A stretch of 6,310 nt of DNA from an uncultured bacterium (GCA_902773475.1 CACYEO010000209.1:1-6310), one strand, 5' to 3'; shown: positions 1 to 5,976, counted from the first letter of the stretch. Made by a program: numbers and translations. The notes: generated by a model not told the origin, from the letters alone.

Positions 1-473
1 CCCGGCAGCCGGCGCCCGCAATAGCGCATATTTCGTTCCAGACGCCGGCGGCAGACGATACGGATGAAAAAGGCTCGTCGCCTGTTGACATCAGCATGAG
101 CATCCAGCCTCCCGTCCGCCCGTCGTTGGAAATATCCAGTCCGTCGGCAGACCGTCCGCGCATTTCCGCAGAATCCGTCCTCAGGGAACTGATGGCCGAG
201 ACTGTCGAGGCGGTACGCTCCATTCCCCCGGAGCACCCTGCCGGGTTCGGGGAAATCAGGATAAAACTGAGAGCCGATGTGCTGCAGGGCACGGAGATAT
301 CGATGAGCATGACGGATGCAGGCTTGAAGACCGTCTTCATCCCTCCGACGCCCGAAATCGCGCAGCTGATAGAGCGCAATCTTCCGCAGCTTGAAACCCA
401 TCTTGCGGAACGCATACATTCGTTCAAGGTTTCCGTATCGATCAAGAAAGGCAAGACGCATGAAATCGCTTGA
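1..473 (+). CDS. sctP: SctP-like type III secretion needle-length / substrate-switch protein, 3' part only
   Basis: The reading frame is already open at the window's first bases (first complete codon at base 3), so this is the C-terminal 156 residues of a longer protein. The first ~55 visible residues are Pro/Ser/Ala/Asp-rich and look disordered, as expected for the linker of needle rulers. From about residue 58 to the end there is a compact alpha/beta domain (GEIRIKLRADVLQGTEISMS, then TPEIAQLIERNLPQLETHLA, then FKVSVSI). It resembles the C-terminal domain shared by flagellar FliK and T3SS SctP (YscP, HrpP), which contacts the export-gate switch protein SctU and changes specificity from needle to late substrates. 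Position directly before sctQ matches the YscP-YscQ order. Similarity is by pattern only and these proteins diverge fast, so the name rests on domain shape plus context. The gene overlaps sctQ by 14 bases in another frame. The ATG at 96 is an internal methionine, not a convincing start. Confidence 0.7.
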   Translation, partial: RQPAPAIAHISFQTPAADDTDEKGSSPVDISMSIQPPVRPSLEISSPSADRPRISAESVLRELMAETVEAVRSIPPEHPAGFGEIRIKLRADVLQGTEISMSMTDAGLKTVFIPPTPEIAQLIERNLPQLETHLAERIHSFKVSVSIKKGKTHEIA

Positions 474-1389
474 CATACTTTTCAAAACGCAGACATGGGC
501 CGCCGCGACTGCGGACGATCTGATGCGCTCGCCTGCATGGGCTTTGCCCTGCAGGTTGGGGGAAAAGCAGTGTGTCATGAAGCCGGACGAGGATTGCTCC
601 GCCGCCGATATCGGCATAGCGGTGGATTTCGAAGGCGAAGCGCATCTGCTCGGCATACCGTGCATTCCCGCCTTCCCTGGTCTTTTTTCGTTGAAGGATT
701 CGTTTGATGCCGTTCCCGAGACCGTTTTGCTGGCGCTCGCCGAAAAAGAGTGCGGGCCGCTTTTCCAGCTTGTAGAAAACGCGGTGCGCCGCAGGCTTTC
801 CGTTTCAGGAATCGCAAAGCCGCCCCGGGGCGACGGCGTTTTGTACGAGAGAATCGCATCCGACGCCGGCGAAGACCTGCTGCGGTTTTCGATCTCGGGC
901 GGCGGATGCGTGGCTTCGGCGTTCGGACGCCGCGAGAACATTGACGCGATGTCGCAATGCGCGCGCGAGACCCCCGTGCCCGCGCGTACGCTGTACGCGT
1001 CTTTCGCGGTGCCGCAGGACGAACTCGATTCGCTTGCGCCCGGCGACGCTTTCGCGCTTGCGGAAATCGATCCGGCGGCGGCATCCTGGCCGGTCTCCGC
1101 TTCGCTTTGCGGAGATGCGTTCGTGCTTTCAAAGGACGGCGCGGCGCCGTCCGTCCCCGGCGACGGTTTCGTGAAAGTGTACGCCGCGGAGTGGACGGAC
1201 GTCCCGTTCGGATGCGTCGCGGACGTTGCAGACAGCCCGCAGACGTGGGAATCGTCCCAGTTGAACGCGCTCTCCGCCCCTTCCGCCGGGCGCAATGTGG
1301 AAATGTATTACGGCGGCGGGCGCATTGCGCGCGGACGGCTGACGGTAGAATCCGGAACGCTTCTCGCGTCGATCGAGGCTTTGGGGTGA
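460..1389 (+). CDS. sctQ: SctQ, type III secretion cytoplasmic C-ring / sorting platform protein (YscQ/HrcQ/FliM-FliN family)
   Basis: 309 residues, close to the ~300 usual for SctQ. SctQ forms the cytosolic pods under the export apparatus and binds the SctK and SctL-SctN (ATPase) parts to sort substrates. The N-terminal ~175 residues are poorly conserved, as usual. The C-terminal part looks like two SPOA (FliN-type) domains. SPOA1 spans about residues 178-242, with LDSLAPGDAFAL matching the typical L..L.PGD.L.L core. SPOA2 spans about 247-308 and ends NVEMYYGGGRIARGRL, the typical V...V.G..IARGEL strand pair. The ATG at 460 is chosen because AAGAAAGG (444-451) lies 8 bases upstream and it removes an implausible basic extension from an upstream ATG at 391. 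It overlaps sctP by 14 bases, so translational coupling is likely. A second product may start internally at 1123 (see that entry). Divergence is high in SPOA2, where the PGD-like turn is not recognisable. Confidence 0.85.
   Translation: MKSLDILFKTQTWAAATADDLMRSPAWALPCRLGEKQCVMKPDEDCSAADIGIAVDFEGEAHLLGIPCIPAFPGLFSLKDSFDAVPETVLLALAEKECGPLFQLVENAVRRRLSVSGIAKPPRGDGVLYERIASDAGEDLLRFSISGGGCVASAFGRRENIDAMSQCARETPVPARTLYASFAVPQDELDSLAPGDAFALAEIDPAAASWPVSASLCGDAFVLSKDGAAPSVPGDGFVKVYAAEWTDVPFGCVADVADSPQTWESSQLNALSAPSAGRNVEMYYGGGRIARGRLTVESGTLLASIEALG
1111..1125 (+). promoter_or_regulatory. Candidate internal ribosome binding site and GTG start for a short SctQ-C isoform
   Basis: GGAG at 1111-1114 is followed after 8 bases by GTG at 1123-1125, in frame with sctQ (codon 222). 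Starting here would give an 88-residue protein holding essentially SPOA2, ending at the normal sctQ stop (1389). In Yersinia YscQ (internal start near codon 218) and Salmonella SpaO (internal GTG near codon 203) a similar short isoform is made from the same mRNA and is part of the C-ring. The match in position, size and ribosome binding site spacing is seen here; use of the site is inferred. Confidence 0.42.
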
Positions 1390-1403
1390 GTCCGCGGACG
1401 CGG

Positions 1404-1410
1404 AAAGGAG
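1404..1410 (+). promoter_or_regulatory. Ribosome binding site that sets the sctR start
   Basis: AAAGGAG lies 8 bases before the ATG at 1419, in the 29-base gap after the sctQ stop. The sctR frame is open for about 150 codons further upstream across sctQ, but that stretch is arginine-rich and unlike the family. This site and the family's usual length fix the start at 1419. Confidence 0.8.
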
Positions 1411-1418
1411 AAATTGCG

Positions 1419-2072
1419 ATGCTTGATGCAAATCCGTTCATGCTGATAGTCCTCTTCGTGGGACTGTCGCTTCTGCCGTTCGTGGCGATGGTCGCCACGA
1501 GCTATCTCAAGATAGTGATAGTGATGTCGCTGATCCGCAACGCTCTCGGCATCCAGTCCATACCGCCGAACATGGTGATAAACGCGCTCGCGATGATACT
1601 GACGTTCTACATCATGGCGCCGACCTGTTCCAGGTCGTGGGAGATCGCGAAGGCCGAACTCGCCGGCAGACCGGCCAACGTCCTCGAAACGCAGGCGGTC
1701 GCGAAGGCGGCGGAGCCGTTCAGGGAGTTTCTGTCGGACCACACCGCAGACCGCGAACGCGTGTTTTTCGTTCATACGGCCGAACACCTGTGGGCGAAGG
1801 ACGGCGAACCTGCCGAAGTGGATCCGGAAAGCTTCTACGTGCTGCTTCCGTCGTTCTGCGTGTCGGAACTCACAAAGGCGTTCCAGATAGGATTCCTTGT
1901 ATACCTGCCGTTCATCGCGATTGACATAATCGTGTCCAACATACTTCTTGCGATGGGCATGATGATGGTGTCGCCGGTCACGATTTCGCTGCCTTTCAAA
2001 CTGCTTCTTTTCGTGATGGTCAACGGATGGACGCTGCTCATCCAAGGGCTCGTGCGGGGGTACGTGCGATGA
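1419..2072 (+). CDS. sctR: SctR, type III secretion export gate membrane protein (YscR/HrcR/FliP family)
   Basis: 217 residues, the normal SctR length. SctR forms the pentameric core of the SctR5-S4-T1 export gate in the inner membrane, through which needle and effector substrates enter the secretion channel. Family signatures are clear: LGIQSIPPNMVINALAMILT at about residues 43-62, LLPSFCVSELTKAFQIGFL at 142-160, and IDIIVSNILLAMGMMMVSPV at 168-187, followed by ISLPFKLLLF and GWTLL. Hydrophobic segments lie near residues 8-36, 50-68, 152-178 and 187-209. The charged stretch 70-138 between the second and third is the usual variable domain. It has a strong ribosome binding site at 1404-1410 and ends in ATGA shared with sctS. 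This is one of the most conserved T3SS proteins; the non-flagellar assignment over FliP follows from the neighbours sctP/sctQ and from the absence of a FliP-type signal peptide. Confidence 0.96.
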   Translation: MLDANPFMLIVLFVGLSLLPFVAMVATSYLKIVIVMSLIRNALGIQSIPPNMVINALAMILTFYIMAPTCSRSWEIAKAELAGRPANVLETQAVAKAAEPFREFLSDHTADRERVFFVHTAEHLWAKDGEPAEVDPESFYVLLPSFCVSELTKAFQIGFLVYLPFIAIDIIVSNILLAMGMMMVSPVTISLPFKLLLFVMVNGWTLLIQGLVRGYVR

Positions 2073-2335
2073 ACCAGGCGCAACTGCTCGACTACGCGCA
2101 GACCTGTCTGATTCTCGTTCTGCAGCTTTCGCTGGTGCCGATTCTCGTGGCCACGGTGATCGGCATTCTGGTGTCTCTGCTCCAGGCCCTTACGCAGATA
2201 CAGGAGCAGACGCTCGGCTTCGCCGTGAAGCTTATCGCGATATCCATCACGCTTCTCGCCTGCGCATCGTGGATCGGTTCAAGCCTTCTGCTTTATACGC
2301 AGGACATCTTCACGCATTTCGCGCTATTGCGCTGA
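2069..2335 (+). CDS. sctS: SctS, type III secretion export gate membrane protein (YscS/HrcS/FliQ family)
   Basis: 88 residues, typical of SctS/FliQ. It is a helical-hairpin protein; about four copies wrap the SctR-SctT core of the export gate. The conserved middle ILVSLLQALTQIQEQTLGFA (residues 33-52) is unmistakable for the family, flanked by hydrophobic segments at about 13-38 and 51-76. The ATG at 2069 overlaps the sctR stop (ATGA), and a G-run at 2056-2060 lies 8 bases upstream, so its translation is probably coupled to sctR. A longer in-frame start at 2027 would add 14 residues inside sctR and is less likely. Its last 12 bases overlap tail-to-tail with the oppositely oriented permease gene. 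sctT, normally next in Ysc-type operons, is not present here and must be elsewhere or absent. Confidence 0.95.
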   Translation: MNQAQLLDYAQTCLILVLQLSLVPILVATVIGILVSLLQALTQIQEQTLGFAVKLIAISITLLACASWIGSSLLLYTQDIFTHFALLR

Positions 2336-4684
2336 CCGCCGCGCCCGCCCGCCCGCCGCGCGCCAGGCCGCCGGAACGGAGAAGACGAGCACGAAAGCGA
2401 TCGCGCCCGCCGTCCCTTCCGCCATTATCCCCCAAGGAATTTCGAAATACGCGGGCAGCCCCGGCCAGATGGCGCCTGTGCGGCGCGCGGCGATCCAGCC
2501 GGCGGCCGCGCCTATGGGCAGCCCCCACGCGATTCCCTTTAGCGCGACCGCGAGCGCGCCTTTCACAAGCTTTCCCGCAAGCATGGCGCGCGTCGCACCC
2601 GCCGCCCGGTACACCGCAAAATCGCGTTTCGACGCTTCCGCGTCCGCAATGACGGCTGCGATGAATCCTATCGAAAGAATCGCCAGGAAGAAGAAAGGGA
2701 CCCGTGCGGTGCGGCCTATTATGCCCGATCCGCGCGCGAGCGTGCCGTCCGCGATTTCATCGCGCGCGTGAAGACGCACCGCAACGTCCGGCGGGTCGCC
2801 GAGCGCGGAGGCGATTCTGCGTTCTATCTTGTCCCCGGCGGGGAAAACGCCTTCCTTTTCAAGGAAGTCCTTTTCGTATTCCACCCACAGATGCGTCATG
2901 GAAACCTGGAACTGCGGACGCGGATCGATGTATTCCGCCGTCGCGAGCGAAACGAACACCGGCCCGTCCGTCATGACCGGCGCTCCGTTCATCCCGCGCA
3001 CCAGGCCGCGGCTCGTCACCATGTGCCAGTTCACGTCCACAACGCCGTCGATCTGAAGCTCGACCGGTTCATCCGGCCCGCCGCGCCCCAGCGGGCGCAA
3101 AACAATTTTTCCGCCTTTGTGCAGACCATGCGCGCGGGCGACCATCTCCGATACGATACAGCGGCCTTTCGCCGGGACACCGTTTTCAAGGCACTCCCGC
3201 GAGCCTTCCGAGAATTTGAAATCCGGCAGAAATTCCGCCGCGAGCACGAGCGCGTTGCGGTATGCCTTGCGCGGCGGACCTCCGCGCCTTCCCCTCTGCG
3301 GCGGCGTGCCGCGAGCCTCTCCTCCGCGCGCCGGCATCTCTTCGAGCGGGTCGAACGCCGCCTGAAGCGGGTAGAGTTCCGAAATGCGTTTGACGCCCGG
3401 AATGCCGCGCAGTTTTTCTATGTTGAACGGATCCGTCCCGCCAGGAAGAAGCGACACGATCGCATCCGGCCATTCCGGCGACGGGACGAACGCGCGCATA
3501 AGCGACGCGCCCCATACCTCCACGGCGACGAATGCGGCGTACCCCAGAGCGAACGCAACCGCCATTCCGCGTCTTCTGCGAAGCGGACGGGCTTCAATCG
3601 CGTCCAAGGGGCGCACCGACAGCGCGCTCCGCACCGCGCAGAGCGCGGCCAGGGCGGAAACGGCGACGGCGGCGGCGAACGATATCGCTGGAATGCGCCA
3701 GCCGACGGGTATTCCCGCAGGAAAGACGTCCGGCTCGAGAAACGCCCAGACGCAGAGTGCGGAATACACGCCTGCGCATCCGACCGCCCATCCTGCCGCC
3801 CCTGAAACTGCGGCTTCGACCGCTGCAATTCCGCATGCGCCGCGCGCGGGCATCCCCGCAGTGCGCAGAATGGCGATTTCGCGTCTGTTCGATTCGCAAG
3901 AGACGAGCAGTGAATTCGCAAGAAGGCTGAGCGCCGCAAGCAGGGCGGCGGCGATGGTCAGCGGGCGCGCGTAGTCAAGGCGCCGCGAATCGTCGCTTTT
4001 GAACGCTGCGGCCGCCGCTTCGCCGTCCGCCGCGATCAATCCGTCCGGCGCAGGGTCCGGCGCCTTTTCCCAAAGAAGCATCCTGCCGCGGGCCGCGCCT
4101 GCGAGACTGTCGAACGCGGCTTTGTTCGCAAAGAATCCAGGGAACCCGCGCGGGAGTCCTGCGTCGTCGAGCACGCCGCATATTTTCACGGGCGCGGTTC
4201 CGTTTTCGAAAACGAATTTTATTTCGTCGCCGGGCGCGGGCGGACTGTTCTTGCCGAAACGCCTGAACGCCGATTTCGCGCAGACCGCTTCCGGAACGGA
4301 GGATGCGCCGTCCGGCCAGCGGCCCTCCGCGAGCGGAGCCGAATCGAAAGGATTCTTTTCCGGAGCGAGCGCTATCGTGGCGAAGAACGGCGGCCCCTGC
4401 ATTACGCGCCCGCCGGGCCTGTAGTCGGCAGTGCAGGATGCAAGATCCAGCGTCATGTCGGCGCCGTCCGCTTCTGCGGGTTTCCCGGCGCGCGAATCAT
4501 GGAACTTCCATGCCGCCCACGGCGCGGCGGCGCGTTTGGCGAGAAGCGGAGCCTGCGCGGAATTAGCCTCCGAAAGGGCGAACGGGAAAACAGCGGCGGC
4601 CGTGGCCGCCGCGATCCCCGCCACCGTGCATGCGAAGCGCGTTTTGCCGCGCGCGGCGAAGCGGAATGCGAGGCGGAAGATCAT
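2324..4684 (-). CDS. ABC transporter permease with duplicated FtsX-like (MacB/LolC type) modules
   Basis: 786 residues. Likely membrane segments lie near residues 15-37, 241-262, 285-312, 330-352, 373-396, 661-681, 706-730 and 754-775. This is the 1+3 / 1+3 layout of permeases with two fused FtsX modules. Each module has a large extracytoplasmic domain (about 40-240 and 398-660). Both carry the FtsX cytosolic coupling motif after the second helix of the module: ESNRREIAILRTAGMPARG (264-282) and EASKRDFAVYRAAGATRAML (683-702). The family couples ATP hydrolysis to mechanical or lipid/lipoprotein/peptide handling at the outer face of the inner membrane; the substrate here is unknown. The start ATG (4684-4682) overlaps the ATPase stop as ATGA, and translation upstream of it would just re-read ATPase sequence. 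Residues ~450-473 form an odd Gly/Arg/Pro-rich insertion. The 3' end overlaps sctS by 12 bases. Confidence 0.88.
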   Translation of the reverse strand: MIFRLAFRFAARGKTRFACTVAGIAAATAAAVFPFALSEANSAQAPLLAKRAAAPWAAWKFHDSRAGKPAEADGADMTLDLASCTADYRPGGRVMQGPPFFATIALAPEKNPFDSAPLAEGRWPDGASSVPEAVCAKSAFRRFGKNSPPAPGDEIKFVFENGTAPVKICGVLDDAGLPRGFPGFFANKAAFDSLAGAARGRMLLWEKAPDPAPDGLIAADGEAAAAAFKSDDSRRLDYARPLTIAAALLAALSLLANSLLVSCESNRREIAILRTAGMPARGACGIAAVEAAVSGAAGWAVGCAGVYSALCVWAFLEPDVFPAGIPVGWRIPAISFAAAVAVSALAALCAVRSALSVRPLDAIEARPLRRRRGMAVAFALGYAAFVAVEVWGASLMRAFVPSPEWPDAIVSLLPGGTDPFNIEKLRGIPGVKRISELYPLQAAFDPLEEMPARGGEARGTPPQRGRRGGPPRKAYRNALVLAAEFLPDFKFSEGSRECLENGVPAKGRCIVSEMVARAHGLHKGGKIVLRPLGRGGPDEPVELQIDGVVDVNWHMVTSRGLVRGMNGAPVMTDGPVFVSLATAEYIDPRPQFQVSMTHLWVEYEKDFLEKEGVFPAGDKIERRIASALGDPPDVAVRLHARDEIADGTLARGSGIIGRTARVPFFFLAILSIGFIAAVIADAEASKRDFAVYRAAGATRAMLAGKLVKGALAVALKGIAWGLPIGAAAGWIAARRTGAIWPGLPAYFEIPWGIMAEGTAGAIAFVLVFSVPAAWRAAGGRARRSAQ

Positions 4685-5409
4685 TTGTACGTCTCCAGAT
4701 AGGCGGACGAGACTTTCGCCGGATCTCCGCAGGTGTCGCACGAGCGCGCGACGGCTCCGTTTTTGATGAAATGGACTTTGTCCGCGCACGCCGCCACTAC
4801 CGGGTCGTGCGTGACAAGCAGAATCGCGCATTTTTCCGTTTTGTGGAGCGCGGAAAACAGCTCGCACAGGGAATGCGCGGCGGCGATGTCGAGGTTGCCC
4901 GTCGGTTCGTCCGCGAGTATCACTTCCGGATCCGCATACAGCGCGCGCGCCACGGCCGCGCGCTGGCGCTCGCCGCCCGACAGCGCGGCCGGACGCCTGT
5001 CTAGCGCTTTGGATACGCCAAGCCGCTCCGCAAGAGATTCCAGTCTGTCAAGATCAGGTTTGCGCCCGTCGAGACGTGCAGGCAGAAGTATGTTTTCGCG
5101 CGCGGTAAGGGTTTCCGCGAGGTTGAAATCCTGGTATATCACGCCGATATGGCGGCGGCGGAAGGCCGCAGCCTTGGAATCGGACATTGCGGCGATGTCT
5201 TCGCCGCCGACGAGTATCGAGCCTGACACCGGCGATACGAGCCCTGCCGCGAGGTGGAGGAATGTGGATTTTCCGCTGCCGCTCGGCCCCATCAGCGCTT
5301 CGAACGATCCGGCGGCCAGCGAGAGTGAAAATCCGTCGAGAACCCTGTTTCGCAGTTTGCCGGTGCGGTATTCGTGGATCAGGTTTTCGGCTTTGAGCGC
5401 TTCTTGCAT
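4681..5409 (-). CDS. ABC transporter ATP-binding protein, LolD/MacB-type
   Basis: 242 residues with a complete nucleotide-binding domain. Walker A is GPSGSGKST (41-49), Q-loop is YQDFNL (Q93), signature is LSGGERQ (143-149), Walker B is VILADEP (163-169), D-loop is GNLD (171-174) and the switch histidine is in LLVTHD (H201). The short A-loop/strand pattern and the ENL...Y...VLDGFSL opening are typical of LolD/MacB/FtsE ATPases that pair with FtsX-like permeases. It works as a cytosolic dimer powering the permease encoded directly downstream, with which it shares ATGA. The ATG at 5409-5407 is chosen because GGAG (5421-5418 on the minus strand) stands 8 bases upstream and the family's N-terminus begins here; the open frame further upstream is low-quality. 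A CxxC (C224, C227) lies in the variable C-terminal tail. Substrate is not readable from the sequence. Confidence 0.95.
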   Translation of the reverse strand: MQEALKAENLIHEYRTGKLRNRVLDGFSLSLAAGSFEALMGPSGSGKSTFLHLAAGLVSPVSGSILVGGEDIAAMSDSKAAAFRRRHIGVIYQDFNLAETLTARENILLPARLDGRKPDLDRLESLAERLGVSKALDRRPAALSGGERQRAAVARALYADPEVILADEPTGNLDIAAAHSLCELFSALHKTEKCAILLVTHDPVVAACADKVHFIKNGAVARSCDTCGDPAKVSSAYLETYK

Positions 5410-5421
5410 TTCCCGTTCTCC

Positions 5422-5445
5422 GTATGTGTGCGCGCGGCGCGCGCG
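5422..5445. other. Alternating purine-pyrimidine GC tract in the 5' leader of the ABC operon
   Basis: Bases 5422-5445 alternate purine and pyrimidine throughout (TA/TG steps, then CG/GC steps) except for one phase break at the GG at 5436-5437. The CG part is also self-complementary. It abuts the ATPase ribosome binding site (5418-5421), so in the mRNA it could form a small hairpin next to the site, and in DNA it has Z-forming character. It may be only a compositional accident. Confidence 0.35.
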
Positions 5446-5519
5446 GTTTGGATGGCGAATCCGCATTGTTAAACGCGCCCGGCGGTCCGCAGGTTCGCCG
5501 CGCGTTCCGTGTATATGAC

Positions 5520-5562
5520 AACCGGCGCGGCAGTTTCCGTATGGAAGCCTGCCGCGCCGGTT
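5520..5562 (-). terminator. Strong hairpin downstream of rpsU, probable transcription terminator
   Basis: A perfect 14-base inverted repeat (arms 5520-5533 and 5549-5562) continues past one bulged base (5548) into five more pairs and a four-base loop at 5539-5542. It lies 50 bases past the rpsU stop and 110 bases before the ABC ATPase start, both on the minus strand, so it is placed to end rpsU transcription. On the minus strand it is followed by GGTTGTCATATA, which is only a weak T-tract; on the plus strand there is none. It could also be an extragenic palindromic repeat. Confidence 0.55.
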
Positions 5563-5570
5563 GCGCCGCG

Positions 5571-5599
5571 TCCGCACAACCCTAGGTCTGAAGTGCGGA
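5571..5599 (-). repeat. Small inverted repeat directly after rpsU
   Basis: TCCGCAC (5571-5577) and GTGCGGA (5593-5599) form a perfect 7-base stem with a 15-base loop containing CCTAGG. It starts 13 bases past the rpsU stop and precedes the larger hairpin. Together they could protect the rpsU mRNA 3' end or help termination; no T-run follows. Confidence 0.35.
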
Positions 5600-5612
5600 T
5601 TCCCGCCGGCGT

Positions 5613-5816
5613 TTACGCCATTTCCGTGCGACCGCGGCGGGAGCGGTTGCGGATGCGTGCACGCGCGGATTTCTTCCGCGCCTTCACGCAAGGCTTTTCA
5701 AAATATCGCGTCTCGCGGAGGGTTTTCAAGAGTCCTTCTTTGTCGAGGATCTTCTTGAGCCTCTTGAGGCCTCTTTCAACCGATTCTCCTTTTTTGAGAC
5801 GAAGCTGTATTGCCAT
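5613..5816 (-). CDS. rpsU: Small ribosomal subunit protein bS21
   Basis: 67 residues, the normal length of bS21, a very basic protein of the 30S platform near the 3' end of 16S rRNA that helps translation initiation. Family pattern is clear: an N-terminal strand and helix (LRLKKGESVERGLKRLKKIL), then the R-x-x-R-Y-F-E-K-P motif near residues 39-47 (RETRYFEKP), then a Lys/Arg-rich tail (KARKKSARARIRNRSRRGR). The ATG at 5816-5814 follows a perfect ribosome binding site 8 bases upstream; the frame is open further upstream but that part lacks family similarity. The gene stands alone rather than beside dnaG-rpoD as in enteric bacteria: hairpins follow it and a divergent promoter region precedes it. 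Confidence 0.95.
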   Translation of the reverse strand: MAIQLRLKKGESVERGLKRLKKILDKEGLLKTLRETRYFEKPCVKARKKSARARIRNRSRRGRTEMA

Positions 5817-5824
5817 TCTTGTTG

Positions 5825-5832
5825 TCACCTCC
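5825..5832 (-). promoter_or_regulatory. Perfect Shine-Dalgarno sequence of rpsU
   Basis: The minus strand reads GGAGGTGA, fully complementary to the usual anti-Shine-Dalgarno end of 16S rRNA, 8 bases before the rpsU ATG. It decides the start within a longer open frame and suggests high translation. It also shows that the host uses classical ribosome binding sites, which contrasts with the hydrolase gene at 5977. Confidence 0.85.
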
Positions 5833-5874
5833 GATCGCGCCCCGGCCGTTGGCGCACCGGAGCGAAGGACGGAC

Positions 5875-5903
5875 AGTTTCCCAAAAACCGTCCGCCGCGT
5901 CAA
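5875..5903 (-). promoter_or_regulatory. Candidate sigma70-type promoter of rpsU with an overlapping dyad
   Basis: On the minus strand TTGACG (5903-5898) matches five of six -35 bases. It is followed after exactly 17 bases by GAAACT (5880-5875), a weak -10 that keeps the A2 and T6 positions. Predicted leader is about 50 bases. An imperfect inverted repeat (5871-5893) covers the -10 and most of the spacer and could be an operator. Confidence 0.4.
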
Positions 5904-5939
5904 GCCCGTATTTCCTGTTTTTCAAATCCGCCGGTTCCG

Positions 5940-5968
5940 TTGCGGCGCGGCAGGTTATTTGCTACAAT
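5940..5968 (+). promoter_or_regulatory. Candidate extended -10 promoter of the SGNH hydrolase gene
   Basis: TTGCGG (5940-5945) as a partial -35 is followed by a 17-base spacer ending in TG plus one base and then TACAAT (5963-5968), giving an extended -10 with one mismatch. The expected transcription start is about 5975, one or two bases before the ATG at 5977, so the mRNA would be leaderless. No purine-rich ribosome binding site exists before this ATG, which agrees with that reading. Confidence 0.5.
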
Positions 5969-5976
5969 TCCGCCCC

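Noticed and set aside
957..1418. Upstream extension of the sctR frame through sctQ
   Set aside because: Arg-rich and unlike SctR; the family length and the AAAGGAG at 1404-1410 place the start at 1419.
575..1498. Long minus-strand open frame opposite sctQ (307 codons)
   Set aside because: Arginine/proline-rich composition typical of the antisense of GC-rich coding DNA, no recognisable domain, and it lies entirely over the well-supported sctQ and the start of sctR.
1..2335. Flagellar fliK-fliM/N-fliP-fliQ cluster instead of a T3SS
   Set aside because: A single SctQ-sized protein with two SPOA domains in place of separate FliM and FliN, and SctR without the FliP signal-peptide extension, favour the non-flagellar system.
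2768..3805. 345-codon plus-strand open frame inside the permease region
   Set aside because: His/Arg-rich shadow of the minus-strand permease, whose transmembrane and FtsX motifs are convincing; no ribosome binding site or domain in the shadow.
5465..5470. AACAAT on the minus strand as a -10 for the ABC operon
   Set aside because: Four of six matches only and no acceptable -35 at 16-18 bases, so a promoter here cannot be supported although the operon must be transcribed from somewhere near.
4733..5518. 261-codon plus-strand open frame opposite the ABC ATPase
   Set aside because: Antisense of a gene with all ABC motifs intact; Ser/Arg/Ala-rich with no domain.
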